From positions 1-50,303 of the forward strand of contig NZ_AOLI01000020.1 in the NCBI RefSeq assembly GCF_000336955.1: 50,303 bases of DNA, written 5' to 3'. Shown here piece after piece: positions 34,106 through 41,899 of this stretch. The stretch is from Haloferax larsenii JCM 13917 (GTDB taxonomy: Archaea; Halobacteriota; Halobacteria; Halobacteriales; Haloferacaceae). Every line of letters starts with the position of its first letter. The stretch's first letter is position 1. The position numbers and the translations under genes are program-made. Under the pieces are notes generated by a model that saw only the letters and a list, made by a program, of their open reading frames with translations, ran no database searches and was not told the origin of the DNA.

Positions 34106-34180
34106 GAATAAATAATTATTCAGATATTAGTTAATTCTTCAATTTCGTGTGAACAGACGGCACAGACCAATGGATTTTAC
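34106..34180 (+). promoter_or_regulatory. AT-rich dyad and TATA box upstream of fumC
   Basis: GAATAA ATAA TTATTC (34106-34121) is a perfect 6-4-6 dyad in a very AT-rich divergent region (about 34010-34150). TGGATTTTAC at 34171-34180 is centred about 29 nt before the fumC ATG and predicts a leaderless message. Confidence 0.45.
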
Positions 34181-34205
34181 CTGACGCCGCGCGGACCGCC
34201 CACGC

Positions 34206-35615
34206 ATGGGTAACGACGAGTTCCGTATCGAGCAGGACAGTCTCGGGGAGATGGAGGTACCGGTCGACGCGTACTGGGGCGCACAGACCCAGCGCGCGGT
34301 CGAGAACTTCCCCATCTCGGGAATCACGTTCGGGCGACGCTTCGTGCGCGCGCTGGGCGTCGTCAAGAAGGCCGCCGCGCAGGCGAACCGTGACCTCGGC
34401 ATGATCGACGAGGACGTCGCCGAGGCAGTCGTCGCCGCGGCCGACGAAGTCATCGCGGGCGAACTCGACGACCAGTTCCCGGTCGACGTCTTCCAGACCG
34501 GTTCGGGCACGTCGTCGAACATGAACGTGAACGAGGTCATCGCCAACCGCGCCGCCGAAATCATGGGCAAGGAAATCGGCGACCGCGCCGTCCACCCGAA
34601 CGACCACGTCAACTTCGGCCAGTCTTCGAACGACGTCATCCCGACCGCGATGCACGTCTCGGCGCTCGAAGCGGTCGAGAAGGACCTCATCCCCGCACTG
34701 GAGACACTCGCCGACGCGCTCGCCGACAAGGAAGACGAGTTCGACGGCGTCGTCAAGACCGGCCGCACGCACCTGCAGGACGCGACGCCCGTCCGTCTCG
34801 GTCAGGAGTTCGGCGGCTACCGCACGCAGGTCGAAAAGGGCATCCAGCGCGTGCAGAACGTCCGCGACCACCTCGGCGAACTCGCACTCGGCGGCACCGC
34901 CGTCGGCACGGGACTGAACACCCACCCCGAGTTCCCCGCGAAGGCGGCCGAGTACATGTCCGAAGAGACCGGTGTCGAGTTCCGCGAGGCCGACAACCAC
35001 TTCGAGGCGCAGGCCGCCCACGACGCGATGTCCGAGGCACACGGCGCACTCCGCACGGTCGCTGGCTCACTCAACAAGATTGCCAACGACCTCCGCCTGC
35101 TCGCCTCCGGTCCCCGCAACGGACTCGGTGAACTCGAACAGCCGGAGAACCAGCCTGGCTCGTCTATCATGCCCGGCAAAATCAACCCCGTCGTCGCTGA
35201 GGCGGTCAATCAGGTCCACAAGCAGGTCGTCGGCAACGACGCCGCCGTCGCCGCCGGTGCCGCCGAGGGGCAAATCGACCTCAACCTCTACAAGCCCGTG
35301 CTCGCGCACAACTTCCTCGAATCGGCGAAACTCCTCGCGAACTCCTCGGAAGTGTTCGCCGAGCGCTTCGTCGCCAAACTCGAAGCCAACGAGGAACACT
35401 GCGCAGAGCAGGTCGAACAGTCCATGGCGCTCGCGACGGCACTCAACCCGGCTATCGGCTACGACAAAGCCTCCAAGGTCGCAAAGAAGGCACTCGCCGA
35501 AGATAAGACGGTCCGACAGGTCGCCGTCGACGAAGGCTACCTCACGGAAGCGGAAGCCGACGAGGTTCTCGACCCCGAGAAGATGACCCACCCGGGTATC
35601 CTCGGCGACGACTGA
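34206..35615 (+). CDS. fumC: Class II fumarate hydratase
   Basis: The 469-residue protein contains the fumarase/aspartase signature GSSIMPGKINPV at about 318-329. Upstream are TGSGTSSNMNVNEV (about 99-112) and HPNDHVNFGQSSND (about 132-145), with the catalytic TGRTHLQDATP near 184-194. It is a cofactor-free homotetramer that interconverts fumarate and malate in the citric acid cycle. Length and motif order match bacterial FumC. The ATG at 34206 begins MGNDEFRIEQDSLGEMEVP, the expected N-terminus, and a TATA-like box lies about 29 nt upstream. The gene stands alone. A U6 run follows the stop. Confidence 0.97.
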   Translation: MGNDEFRIEQDSLGEMEVPVDAYWGAQTQRAVENFPISGITFGRRFVRALGVVKKAAAQANRDLGMIDEDVAEAVVAAADEVIAGELDDQFPVDVFQTGSGTSSNMNVNEVIANRAAEIMGKEIGDRAVHPNDHVNFGQSSNDVIPTAMHVSALEAVEKDLIPALETLADALADKEDEFDGVVKTGRTHLQDATPVRLGQEFGGYRTQVEKGIQRVQNVRDHLGELALGGTAVGTGLNTHPEFPAKAAEYMSEETGVEFREADNHFEAQAAHDAMSEAHGALRTVAGSLNKIANDLRLLASGPRNGLGELEQPENQPGSSIMPGKINPVVAEAVNQVHKQVVGNDAAVAAGAAEGQIDLNLYKPVLAHNFLESAKLLANSSEVFAERFVAKLEANEEHCAEQVEQSMALATALNPAIGYDKASKVAKKALAEDKTVRQVAVDEGYLTEAEADEVLDPEKMTHPGILGDD

Positions 35616-35638
35616 GAACTCAATAGATTAGATTCTAG

Positions 35639-35644
35639 TTTTTT
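35639..35644 (+). terminator. U6 tract after fumC
   Basis: Six T residues start 24 bases past the fumC stop, followed by GATGTTTTA. This fits an oligo-U archaeal terminator. Confidence 0.55.
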
Positions 35645-35711
35645 GATGTTTTAGGAACAGCATAAATCACTATGTGAGTGGTTAGCATACCCTTCGTGGA
35701 GGACAAATACG

Positions 35712-35731
35712 AATCTAAACGGCGTTAGATT
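35712..35731. promoter_or_regulatory. Perfect 7-6-7 inverted repeat in AT-rich spacer
   Basis: AATCTAA ACGGCG TTAGATT is a perfect dyad 142 bases before the predicted start of the small zinc-ribbon gene. It may regulate that gene or be part of the fumC 3' region. The spacer 35616-35853 otherwise holds no gene I can support. Confidence 0.35.
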
Positions 35732-35853
35732 TACTCTGTATTTGGTCAACAATCACTACACAGCGCCGCCGTGACAATCGTCATCGAACAAGATTTTCAC
35801 AGGAAATCGCGAAAATCGGTATTTTCAAGCCTCAATTCTACGTCTATAGAGAT

Positions 35854-36018
35854 ATGCCCGGACTGCAACAGCAGCGGGCCCATGGGCGAGACATGTTGGA
35901 ATGTCGAGGTTGTGGGGCCGTCTTCGCGGAGGGGAGAGCGACAAACGATGGTTGGACATATATTTGCCCAGAGTGTGAGCAGGTCGAGGGCATAGGTCAG
36001 GGACTTCGCCGTCTCTGA
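35854..36018 (+). CDS. Small zinc-ribbon protein, possibly frameshifted
   Basis: The 54-residue frame from the ATG at 35854 (or 41 residues from the ATG at 35893) contains MLECRGCGAVFAEG and WTYICPECEQVEG, two C-x2-C knuckles 22 residues apart, as in haloarchaeal small zinc-finger proteins. In the adjacent frame just upstream (from a GTG at 35771) another knuckle, ICPDCNSSG, appears. The typical order CPxC then MLECxxCG suggests a single gene broken by a one-base shift near 35868-35882, in a C/G-rich CAGCAGCGGGCCC run. A sequencing error, a pseudogene, or a true short gene are all possible. Function: nucleic acid binding or protein contact, by analogy only. Confidence 0.5.
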   Translation: MPGLQQQRAHGRDMLECRGCGAVFAEGRATNDGWTYICPECEQVEGIGQGLRRL

Positions 36019-36064
36019 CGGCAGACTGATTCCTTTTTTAGTCCCGCGGTCACAGGGAGTACCA

Positions 36065-37933
36065 ATGAGCGAGTACGACTACGAGGACCTCGGACTCGTC
36101 GCGGGGCTGGAGATTCACCAGCAACTCGACACTGCGACGAAGCTGTTCTGTAGCTGTCCGACGGCACTTCGCGAGCCCGACGAAGCGGAACGGACGTTCA
36201 CGCGCTTCCTCCACCCGACGAAGAGTGAGCTCGGCGAACTCGACGAAGCCGCCCTCGAAGAGAGCCGTGTCGACCGCGAGTTCGAGTACCTCGCCTACGA
36301 CACGACCTGTCTGGTCGAAGAGGACGACGAACCGCCGCACGAACTCGACGTCGAGGCGCGAACCGTGGCGATGCAAATCGCCGAACTGCTCGACATGCAG
36401 GTGGTCGACCAGGCGCACGTGATGCGCAAACTCGTCATCGACGGCTCGAACACCTCCGGCTTCCAGCGCACCACGCTCGTCGCGCAGGACGGAGAAATCG
36501 AGACGAGCGAGGGTCCCGTCTCCATCGTCGACATCATGCTCGAAGAGGAGTCCGCCCAGCGCATCGAAGAGCGCGACGACGGCGTCCTCTTCAGCCTCGA
36601 CCGCCTCGGCATCCCGCTCGTCGAAATCGGAACCGGCCCGGACATCACCTCGCCCGAGCAGGCGCGCGAGGCGGCCGAGACCATCGGGATGCTCCTGCGC
36701 TCTACCGGCAAAGTAAAGCGCGGTCTCGGCACCATCCGCCAAGACGTCAACGTCTCCATCGAAGAGGGTGCGCGCGTCGAAATCAAGGGCGTACAGGCCC
36801 TCGACCAAATCGACGAAATCGTCCGCTCCGAAGTCGGCCGACAGGCCGAACTCATCGAGATTCGCGACGAACTGCAGTCCCGCGGGGCGTCCGTCGGCGA
36901 CGTGACCGACGTGACCGACGTGTTCGAAGACTCTGACTCCGGCGTCATCCGCGGCGCACTCGACTCCGGCGGGAAGGTCATGGGCGTCCGCCTCGCTGGC
37001 TTCGACGGCCTCGTCGGCCGCGAACTCCAGCCTGACCGCCGCCTCGGCACCGAGTTCTCCGACCACGCCAAGCGCCACGGCGCGGGCGGCATCTTCCACA
37101 CCGACGAACTCCCCGCCTACGGCGTCACCGAAGACGAAGTCGAGGCACTCCGCGATGCGGTCGATGCCGGTCCGGAGGACGCGGTCGCAATCGTCGCCGA
37201 CGACCCCGAAACCGCGGACCTCGCCATCGAAGCGGTCGCCGACCGCGCCGAAGTCGCTATCGAGGAAGTCCCCGAAGAGACCCGCGGTGCCAACGACGAC
37301 GGCACGACGCGCTACCTTCGCCCGCTTCCCGGTGCGGCCCGAATGTACCCCGAGACGGACGTCATCCCCGTCGACCTCGACCCCAGCGACGTGGAGACGC
37401 CCGAACTCCTCACCGAGAAGGTCGACCGGTATCAGGTCGAGTTCGGTCTCGACGCCGGACTCGCCGACCAAGTCGCCTACGGTCGCAAGATGCCGCTGTT
37501 CGAGCAAGCGGTCGATGAGGGCATCGACGCGACGTTCGCAGCGGGACTCCTCGAATCGACGCTCACCGAACTCCGCCGCGACGACGTCGCGGTCGAGAAC
37601 ATCACCGACGACCACCTGCTCGCCGTCATGCACCTCGTCGAAGACGGTGACCTCGCGAAAGAGGGTGTCAACGACGTACTCTCGACCATCGCGGAGAACC
37701 CGGACCTCTCTGCTGAGGAAGCGGTCGAAGAAGCAGGCCTCTCGGGCGTCTCCGAAGACGAAGTCCGCGAGGCAATCGCGGAAGTCGTCGAGCGTAACGC
37801 CGGACAGGTCGAAGAACAGGGGATGGGCGCGTTCTCCGCCCTCATGGGCGAAGCGATGGGCGCGCTCCGCGGCAAGGCCGACGGCGGCGTCGTGAGCGAC
37901 GTGCTCCGCGAAGAGATTCAAAAGCGGGCCTAA
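36065..37933 (+). CDS. gatE: Glu-tRNA(Gln) amidotransferase subunit E
   Basis: The 622-residue protein starts MSEYDYEDLGLVAGLEIHQQL and has the GatB/GatE kinase-like domain (GLEIHQQLDTATKLFCSC, GIPLVEIGTGPDI, KVKRGLGTIRQDVNVSI). An AspRS-type GAD insertion follows at about 270-400 (MGVRLAGFDGLVGREL, HGAGGIFHTDELPAYG). The helical and YqeY-like tail domains end it. The insertion and length identify GatE, not GatB. With GatD it turns Glu-tRNA(Gln) into Gln-tRNA(Gln) in archaea, activating glutamate with ATP. GatD is not adjacent here. A short GDVTDVTDVF duplication inside lies near residue 279. The start ATG at 36065 follows 46 nt after the zinc-ribbon stop. Confidence 0.97.
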   Translation: MSEYDYEDLGLVAGLEIHQQLDTATKLFCSCPTALREPDEAERTFTRFLHPTKSELGELDEAALEESRVDREFEYLAYDTTCLVEEDDEPPHELDVEARTVAMQIAELLDMQVVDQAHVMRKLVIDGSNTSGFQRTTLVAQDGEIETSEGPVSIVDIMLEEESAQRIEERDDGVLFSLDRLGIPLVEIGTGPDITSPEQAREAAETIGMLLRSTGKVKRGLGTIRQDVNVSIEEGARVEIKGVQALDQIDEIVRSEVGRQAELIEIRDELQSRGASVGDVTDVTDVFEDSDSGVIRGALDSGGKVMGVRLAGFDGLVGRELQPDRRLGTEFSDHAKRHGAGGIFHTDELPAYGVTEDEVEALRDAVDAGPEDAVAIVADDPETADLAIEAVADRAEVAIEEVPEETRGANDDGTTRYLRPLPGAARMYPETDVIPVDLDPSDVETPELLTEKVDRYQVEFGLDAGLADQVAYGRKMPLFEQAVDEGIDATFAAGLLESTLTELRRDDVAVENITDDHLLAVMHLVEDGDLAKEGVNDVLSTIAENPDLSAEEAVEEAGLSGVSEDEVREAIAEVVERNAGQVEEQGMGAFSALMGEAMGALRGKADGGVVSDVLREEIQKRA

Positions 37934-37966
37934 CGCTGGGGCCGCGCAGTCGTCTTTTTTCCGTCC

Positions 37967-38494
37967 TCACGTCATCGAGCGGTCGCCACCGCGAGCCGCC
38001 CGGTTCCAGAGCGTCCGGACGGCGTACTCGGTACCGGCCGCGAGGAAGAGGACGATGACGAGCACCGGTCCGAACAGGGCGAACATCCCGAGTGCGTCAG
38101 TCTCGCCGCGGACGTGCAGAAACGACCACCAGACGAGTTCGGTGACGCCGAACAGACCGACGAGCGGGACGAGGAGACCACGACTGGCGTACAACCGGGC
38201 CGCAGCGACGACGAACCCCGCGAGTACGGTGAACGAGAACGCGAGGAATCCAGTGGCCGCGACTGGGTCGTCGACGATTCCCGAGGGAAGCGCGTCGGTC
38301 GCAAGCCGAGCAACTGTCCAGACCGAGAGCGTTACGGTGGCATACCCGAAGCCAAGCAGTGCCAGCGGTCTCCAGTCGTGGGCGAGTCGTCTCCGGGTTG
38401 CGTACACCACGGCGACGACCACGAGACCGGTAACTGATGCGACGATGTGCGTCAACACTTGACTGCCGAGTACGGGGTCGGGTGTTCCGGGCAT
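37967..38494 (-). CDS. Hypothetical membrane protein next to M48 protease
   Basis: The 175-residue protein has five predicted helices (about 12-31, 42-61, 78-102, 108-126, 137-157) with Arg/Asp loops and a basic tail (RAARGGDRSMT). I do not recognise the family. It starts one base after the stop of the M48 peptidase gene on the same strand, so the two are probably co-transcribed and may work together. No catalytic motif is visible. The start MPGTPDPVLGSQV is taken at 38494 because coding bias begins there. Confidence 0.6.
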   Translation of the reverse strand: MPGTPDPVLGSQVLTHIVASVTGLVVVAVVYATRRRLAHDWRPLALLGFGYATVTLSVWTVARLATDALPSGIVDDPVAATGFLAFSFTVLAGFVVAAARLYASRGLLVPLVGLFGVTELVWWSFLHVRGETDALGMFALFGPVLVIVLFLAAGTEYAVRTLWNRAARGGDRSMT

Positions 38495-38495
38495 C

Positions 38496-39449
38496 TTACT
38501 TCACCTCGATGTGCGTCATCGACTCGTCGGCCATCGTTTGCAGGCGCTCTACGCGCTCGTCGGTCGCGGGATGGGTCGAAAGCAGGTCCGAGACGGGGTC
38601 GTCCACCTCGACTTCGCCGTAGACCCACAGCGGCGACATCCCCCATTTCGGGCGGGACGCACGCTCCAGTTTGCGCAGTGCTGACGCGAGGGCGAGCGGC
38701 TTTCCCGTCACCGCCGCGGCTCTGGCGTCGGCGGCGAATTCGCGCTTGCGTGACTGCGAGCGAACGAGAACCGTCAGTCCGAAGCCGAACGCGCCGACGA
38801 ACGTATCGAGGAGTCGCCGGAACCGTCCCGGAATCGTCTTGTCCCACTCGCGTGGCGTCCCGCGAATCCACGCGGTCCCCAGTGCAATACCGGTCGTCAG
38901 GAATGTCACCGGCGAGACGACGAAGAACCCGACGCCGACGGCGGTCTGGATGATGCTTGCGACGAGCGACTGGACGAGGCTGTCTTTTCGTTCGAGGTGG
39001 GCGAGTTCGTGCGCCAACAGCGCCTCGAACTCGTCGCCGTCGAGCAATCGAAACAGCGCCGCGTCGAGGACGACTACGTCGCGTCCGACCGGGTCGAGCG
39101 CCATCGCGTTCGGGGCCGCAAAGTGCGCCAGTTTCAGTGACGGCGGTGTGATTCCCATCTGGTCAGACAAGCGGTCGCGGAGGCGATGGACACTGGGTGC
39201 CTCCATCGGTGAGAGGTCACGGGCGTCGAGTTGACTGAGGAGTTGCACCGTCCCGAAGCGGAAACTCAGGTAGCCGAGTACGACCGCGATGCCGACACCG
39301 ACCAGCGCACCCGTCACGGGGTCGGGGCGGAGTCGCCACAGCGTCACCACTGCAAAGGCGCTGAGGGCGCTGAGCGTCAGGTAGAACACGAGGACGGTCA
39401 CTCCCACCAGAACCATCTGGAAGCGCGAGCGACCTGCGGGCGAGGCCAT
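38496..39449 (-). CDS. htpX: M48 family zinc metallopeptidase (HtpX-like)
   Basis: The 317-residue protein starts MASPAGRSRFQMVLVG at the ATG at 39449; a longer frame reaches 39533 but adds a polar stretch. Two N-terminal helices (about 12-32, 45-65) precede the catalytic segment with the zinc motif HELAH (about 147-151). Further helices follow (about 165-185, 205-225), and then REFAADARAAAV (about 231-242) supplies the third zinc ligand. HtpX proteases cleave damaged membrane proteins on the cytoplasmic side. It is followed by a membrane protein gene with a one-base gap. The layout of HtpX with two hairpins fits the family. Confidence 0.9.
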   Translation of the reverse strand: MASPAGRSRFQMVLVGVTVLVFYLTLSALSAFAVVTLWRLRPDPVTGALVGVGIAVVLGYLSFRFGTVQLLSQLDARDLSPMEAPSVHRLRDRLSDQMGITPPSLKLAHFAAPNAMALDPVGRDVVVLDAALFRLLDGDEFEALLAHELAHLERKDSLVQSLVASIIQTAVGVGFFVVSPVTFLTTGIALGTAWIRGTPREWDKTIPGRFRRLLDTFVGAFGFGLTVLVRSQSRKREFAADARAAAVTGKPLALASALRKLERASRPKWGMSPLWVYGEVEVDDPVSDLLSTHPATDERVERLQTMADESMTHIEVK

Positions 39450-39593
39450 CTCCTGTGGAGATACGGTGCCGACTTGCAAACGCTTGTCGGCAGCGTGGAC
39501 CCGCGAATGGGGAGATTCGAAAACCGTCGACATCGGCAGCAGTCTCGGGCCGACGACACAAGAGCTACACGATAGTGATGTGAATAAAGCAAC

Positions 39594-39968
39594 ATGTTTG
39601 AGTGGTTCTCGAATCGATTCACGGACCCGAGTGCGGTGGCGTTGGTGTTGGGACTCCGTTTTCTCACGTACGCGGCGTCCACGTGGCTGACCGCGGCAGC
39701 AGTCGGGCTTCGTTCCCGGCTGACGGCCCTCAGCGGTGGCTTGACGGTCGCCTCAATCGTGCTGACGGTTCTGATTCTGCACCCCGAGGGGCTTCCCAAT
39801 TCGACATCCCCCCTCGACATGCTCGTCCACCTGACGTTTCCCGTAATTGCGGGATACGCCGTCTACTCGAACCCATCGGACAGGCGCTGGGTCGGCGTGG
39901 CGCTCCTCGTGCTCTCGACGCTGTTTTTCTTCACGGTGTTGCTCGTCCTCTACGCAGACGGCCCGTGA
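39594..39968 (+). CDS. Small four-helix membrane protein
   Basis: The 124-residue protein starts MFEWFSNRFTDPSAVALVLG. It has four hydrophobic helices (about 15-37, 44-62, 73-90, 98-119) with charged loops (SNPSDRRW) and no obvious catalytic residues. I do not recognise a family; it is likely a haloarchaeal membrane protein. It runs divergently from htpX with a 144-base spacer, where CTCCTGTGGAG forms a short dyad. The MaoC gene follows 55 nt later on the same strand, and co-transcription is possible. Confidence 0.55.
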   Translation: MFEWFSNRFTDPSAVALVLGLRFLTYAASTWLTAAAVGLRSRLTALSGGLTVASIVLTVLILHPEGLPNSTSPLDMLVHLTFPVIAGYAVYSNPSDRRWVGVALLVLSTLFFFTVLLVLYADGP

Positions 39969-40023
39969 GATGCCGTGTTCGTACACCGCTACTTTCTCGA
40001 CACTGCCGTCCGAAGCGAGTGAT

Positions 40024-40479
40024 ATGCGATTCTTCGAAGACCTCTCGGTCGGCGACGTCTACGAATTCGGCGACTACGACGTTTCCAGAGACGAGATTCT
40101 GGAGTTCGCCGAACAGTACGACCCGCAGTGGTTCCATACCGACCCCGAGCGGGCGGAAGCCGAGTCGATGTACGGCGGCGTCATCGCCAGCGGGTGGCAC
40201 ACCACCGCGATGACGATGCGCCTCCTCGTGGACGGCTTCCTCAGCGACTCGGCGGCCCTCGGCGCGAAGGGCGTCGACGAACTCCGCTGGTGGAAACCGG
40301 TCTACCCCGGCGACACGCTCACCATAGAGAACGAAGTGCTGGAGCTGACGCCCGAGACGGACGACCGCGGACTCGCCGAAATTCGGACGACGACCTACGC
40401 GGAGCGCGAGTCGGGCGAGGTGGAGAAGGTCTGTTCGTTCGTCGGTCTCGTGATGTTCGTCCGGCGAGAATCGGAGTAA
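40024..40479 (+). CDS. MaoC-like hot-dog dehydratase
   Basis: The 151-residue protein starts MRFFEDLSVGDVYEFGDYDV and carries the (R)-hydratase motif with catalytic Asp33 and His38 (QYDPQWFHTDPE). GGVIASGWHTTAMTMRLLVDGF, the hot-dog helix segment, follows at about 51-72, then WWKPVYPGDTLTIENEV and LVMFVRRES. MaoC enzymes hydrate enoyl-CoA thioesters in fatty-acid or other acyl-CoA pathways. A single hot-dog domain of this length is typical. The ATG at 40024 is selected because the family N-terminus begins there; the upstream open frame overlaps the membrane gene. Confidence 0.87.
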   Translation: MRFFEDLSVGDVYEFGDYDVSRDEILEFAEQYDPQWFHTDPERAEAESMYGGVIASGWHTTAMTMRLLVDGFLSDSAALGAKGVDELRWWKPVYPGDTLTIENEVLELTPETDDRGLAEIRTTTYAERESGEVEKVCSFVGLVMFVRRESE

Positions 40480-40491
40480 TCCGGAGCGAGG

Positions 40492-41280
40492 TCAGTCGTC
40501 GTCGCGAAAGCGCTCGGGATTCCGAACCTGTTCTGCGGCGCGGCGAAGGACGCCCGTGAGCGTGGCCGCCTCGCGCTCTGTCGGGTGGGCGCGGCCGACG
40601 AGTCGGCGCATCATCTGCGACGTCTTCGCGCGCTTGTGCTCCCGGTAGTCGATGGCGTCGAGCAAGTCGTCGAAGAAGCGGTAGACGACGTCGATTTCGG
40701 CCTCGGAAGCGCGCTCTCGCTCCACGTCGGGAAGTTGTATCTCGCCGACGGTGAAACGACGGAGTTCGTACATGAGGATGGTCGCCGCCTGTCCGAGATT
40801 GAGGACAGGATAGCGGTGGTCTGCCGGGATACAGCACACCTCGTCGAGCATCCCGAGTTCCTCGTTGTCGAGACCGGTTCCCTCGCGGCCGAAGACGAGC
40901 GCGGTCTTTGTCTTCACCGACTCAAGCGAGTCGGCGACTTCGGCGGGCGTCTTGAACGGGTAGCGGACGTGCCGGGTCGAATCCTCGTGGGAGACGGCAG
41001 TCGTTCCGATGGTGTGGAACTCCTCGACGACTTCCTCTAAGGTCGTCTCGGTCGCGTTCGGGAGCACGTCCTCGCGGGCGTGGCCGGCGAATCCGTACGC
41101 CTCGCCGTCCGGGTCGAGCGGCGGTGGATTGACGAGACGGAGGTCGTAGATGCCGAAGTTCTTCATCGCCCGAGCGATGGTGCCGACGTTGCCGGGCGTC
41201 TCGGGTTCGACCACGACGACGACGAACTCGTGGTCCGAGTCGTCGCCAGCCGTCGGAGTCGAGGCTGCGTCGTCGCTCAT
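40492..41280 (-). CDS. trmJ: TrmJ-like tRNA 2'-O-methyltransferase (SPOUT)
   Basis: The 262-residue protein has an acidic N-terminal leader, then FVVVVVEPETPGNVGTIARAMKNFG (about 19-43). ALVFGREGTGLDNEELGMLDEVCCI follows, and the trefoil-knot SAM segment LNLGQAATILMYELRRF is near 160-176. These are the SpoU/TrmJ signatures. TrmJ methylates the 2'-hydroxyl of nucleotide 32 in tRNA. The C-terminal ~80 residues are helical and basic (YREHKRAKTSQMMRRLVGRAHPTEREAATLTGVLRR), a TrmJ dimerisation and tRNA-binding extension. The start overlaps the stop of the upstream Cys-rich protein gene by four bases (41277-41280), so the two are coupled. Confidence 0.9.
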   Translation of the reverse strand: MSDDAASTPTAGDDSDHEFVVVVVEPETPGNVGTIARAMKNFGIYDLRLVNPPPLDPDGEAYGFAGHAREDVLPNATETTLEEVVEEFHTIGTTAVSHEDSTRHVRYPFKTPAEVADSLESVKTKTALVFGREGTGLDNEELGMLDEVCCIPADHRYPVLNLGQAATILMYELRRFTVGEIQLPDVERERASEAEIDVVYRFFDDLLDAIDYREHKRAKTSQMMRRLVGRAHPTEREAATLTGVLRRAAEQVRNPERFRDDD

Positions 41281-41855
41281 TTGGTCGGGTAGTCGGTGTC
41301 GAGGTCGATGTCGTCGAGGTCGCCTTCTTCGAGGGGCGTCGAATCGTCGTCCTGCGGGCCGTACTCACGCAGGTTGATTCGTTCGCCCTCGAAGCCCTCT
41401 TCGAGACGGCGCTGAATCTCGGACGCGTCCGGCGGCGACGGCAGGTCGTCGGGGTCGGTCTCGACGTGTTCCATGCCCGCGTAGCCCTCCGGGGCGCGGC
41501 CGTCGTCTACGAACCACTCGTGGAAGGCGTCTGCGAAGATGTCGTCGCCCGCAAGTTCGCGGCCGCCCGCTTCGCGGAACCAGTAGAGGAAGTCCGGTTC
41601 GTGTTGGGAACACAGGAGCACTTCTTCGCCGGGTTCGCCGTAGACGATGGCTGCCTGCCGACACTGTTGAATCTCTTCGTCACCGTGGACGAGATAACAG
41701 GCGTCACACGGTTCTTCGACGAGTTTCACGAGTCGAACGAGGCGCTCGCGGGCGTCTTCGGGAATCTCGTCGAGCGGTTTGAACTCACCCTCTTCGGAGA
41801 ATATTTCGGACTCCTCGAATCGCCACCCTCGGAGTCCAACACTGACCTTCGCCAT
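41277..41855 (-). CDS. Haloarchaeal Cys-rich conserved protein, coupled to trmJ
   Basis: The 192-residue protein starts MAKVSVGLRGWRFEESEIFSEE. A cysteine group has the pattern C50-x2-C53, C65, C82, H85 (CDACYLVHGDEEIQQC, LLCSQHEPDF), suggesting one or two zinc or iron sites. An aromatic segment (FLYWFREAGG) comes next, and a long acidic tail ends DIDLDTDYPTK. I recall it only as a conserved haloarchaeal hypothetical. A four-base overlap with trmJ indicates linked translation, so a role in tRNA or RNA metabolism is plausible but unproven. Start 41855 is consistent with family N-termini. Confidence 0.7.
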   Translation of the reverse strand: MAKVSVGLRGWRFEESEIFSEEGEFKPLDEIPEDARERLVRLVKLVEEPCDACYLVHGDEEIQQCRQAAIVYGEPGEEVLLCSQHEPDFLYWFREAGGRELAGDDIFADAFHEWFVDDGRAPEGYAGMEHVETDPDDLPSPPDASEIQRRLEEGFEGERINLREYGPQDDDSTPLEEGDLDDIDLDTDYPTK

Positions 41856-41899
41856 AGGCCAGCGTTACCGAGCGACGGATAAAAAGAGCGTGATGCCGG

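Noticed and set aside
36050-37921. A 623-residue minus-strand frame opposite gatE
   Set aside because: It is an antisense shadow of a strongly biased GatE gene; no motif, no promoter and Asp/Val/Phe-rich composition.
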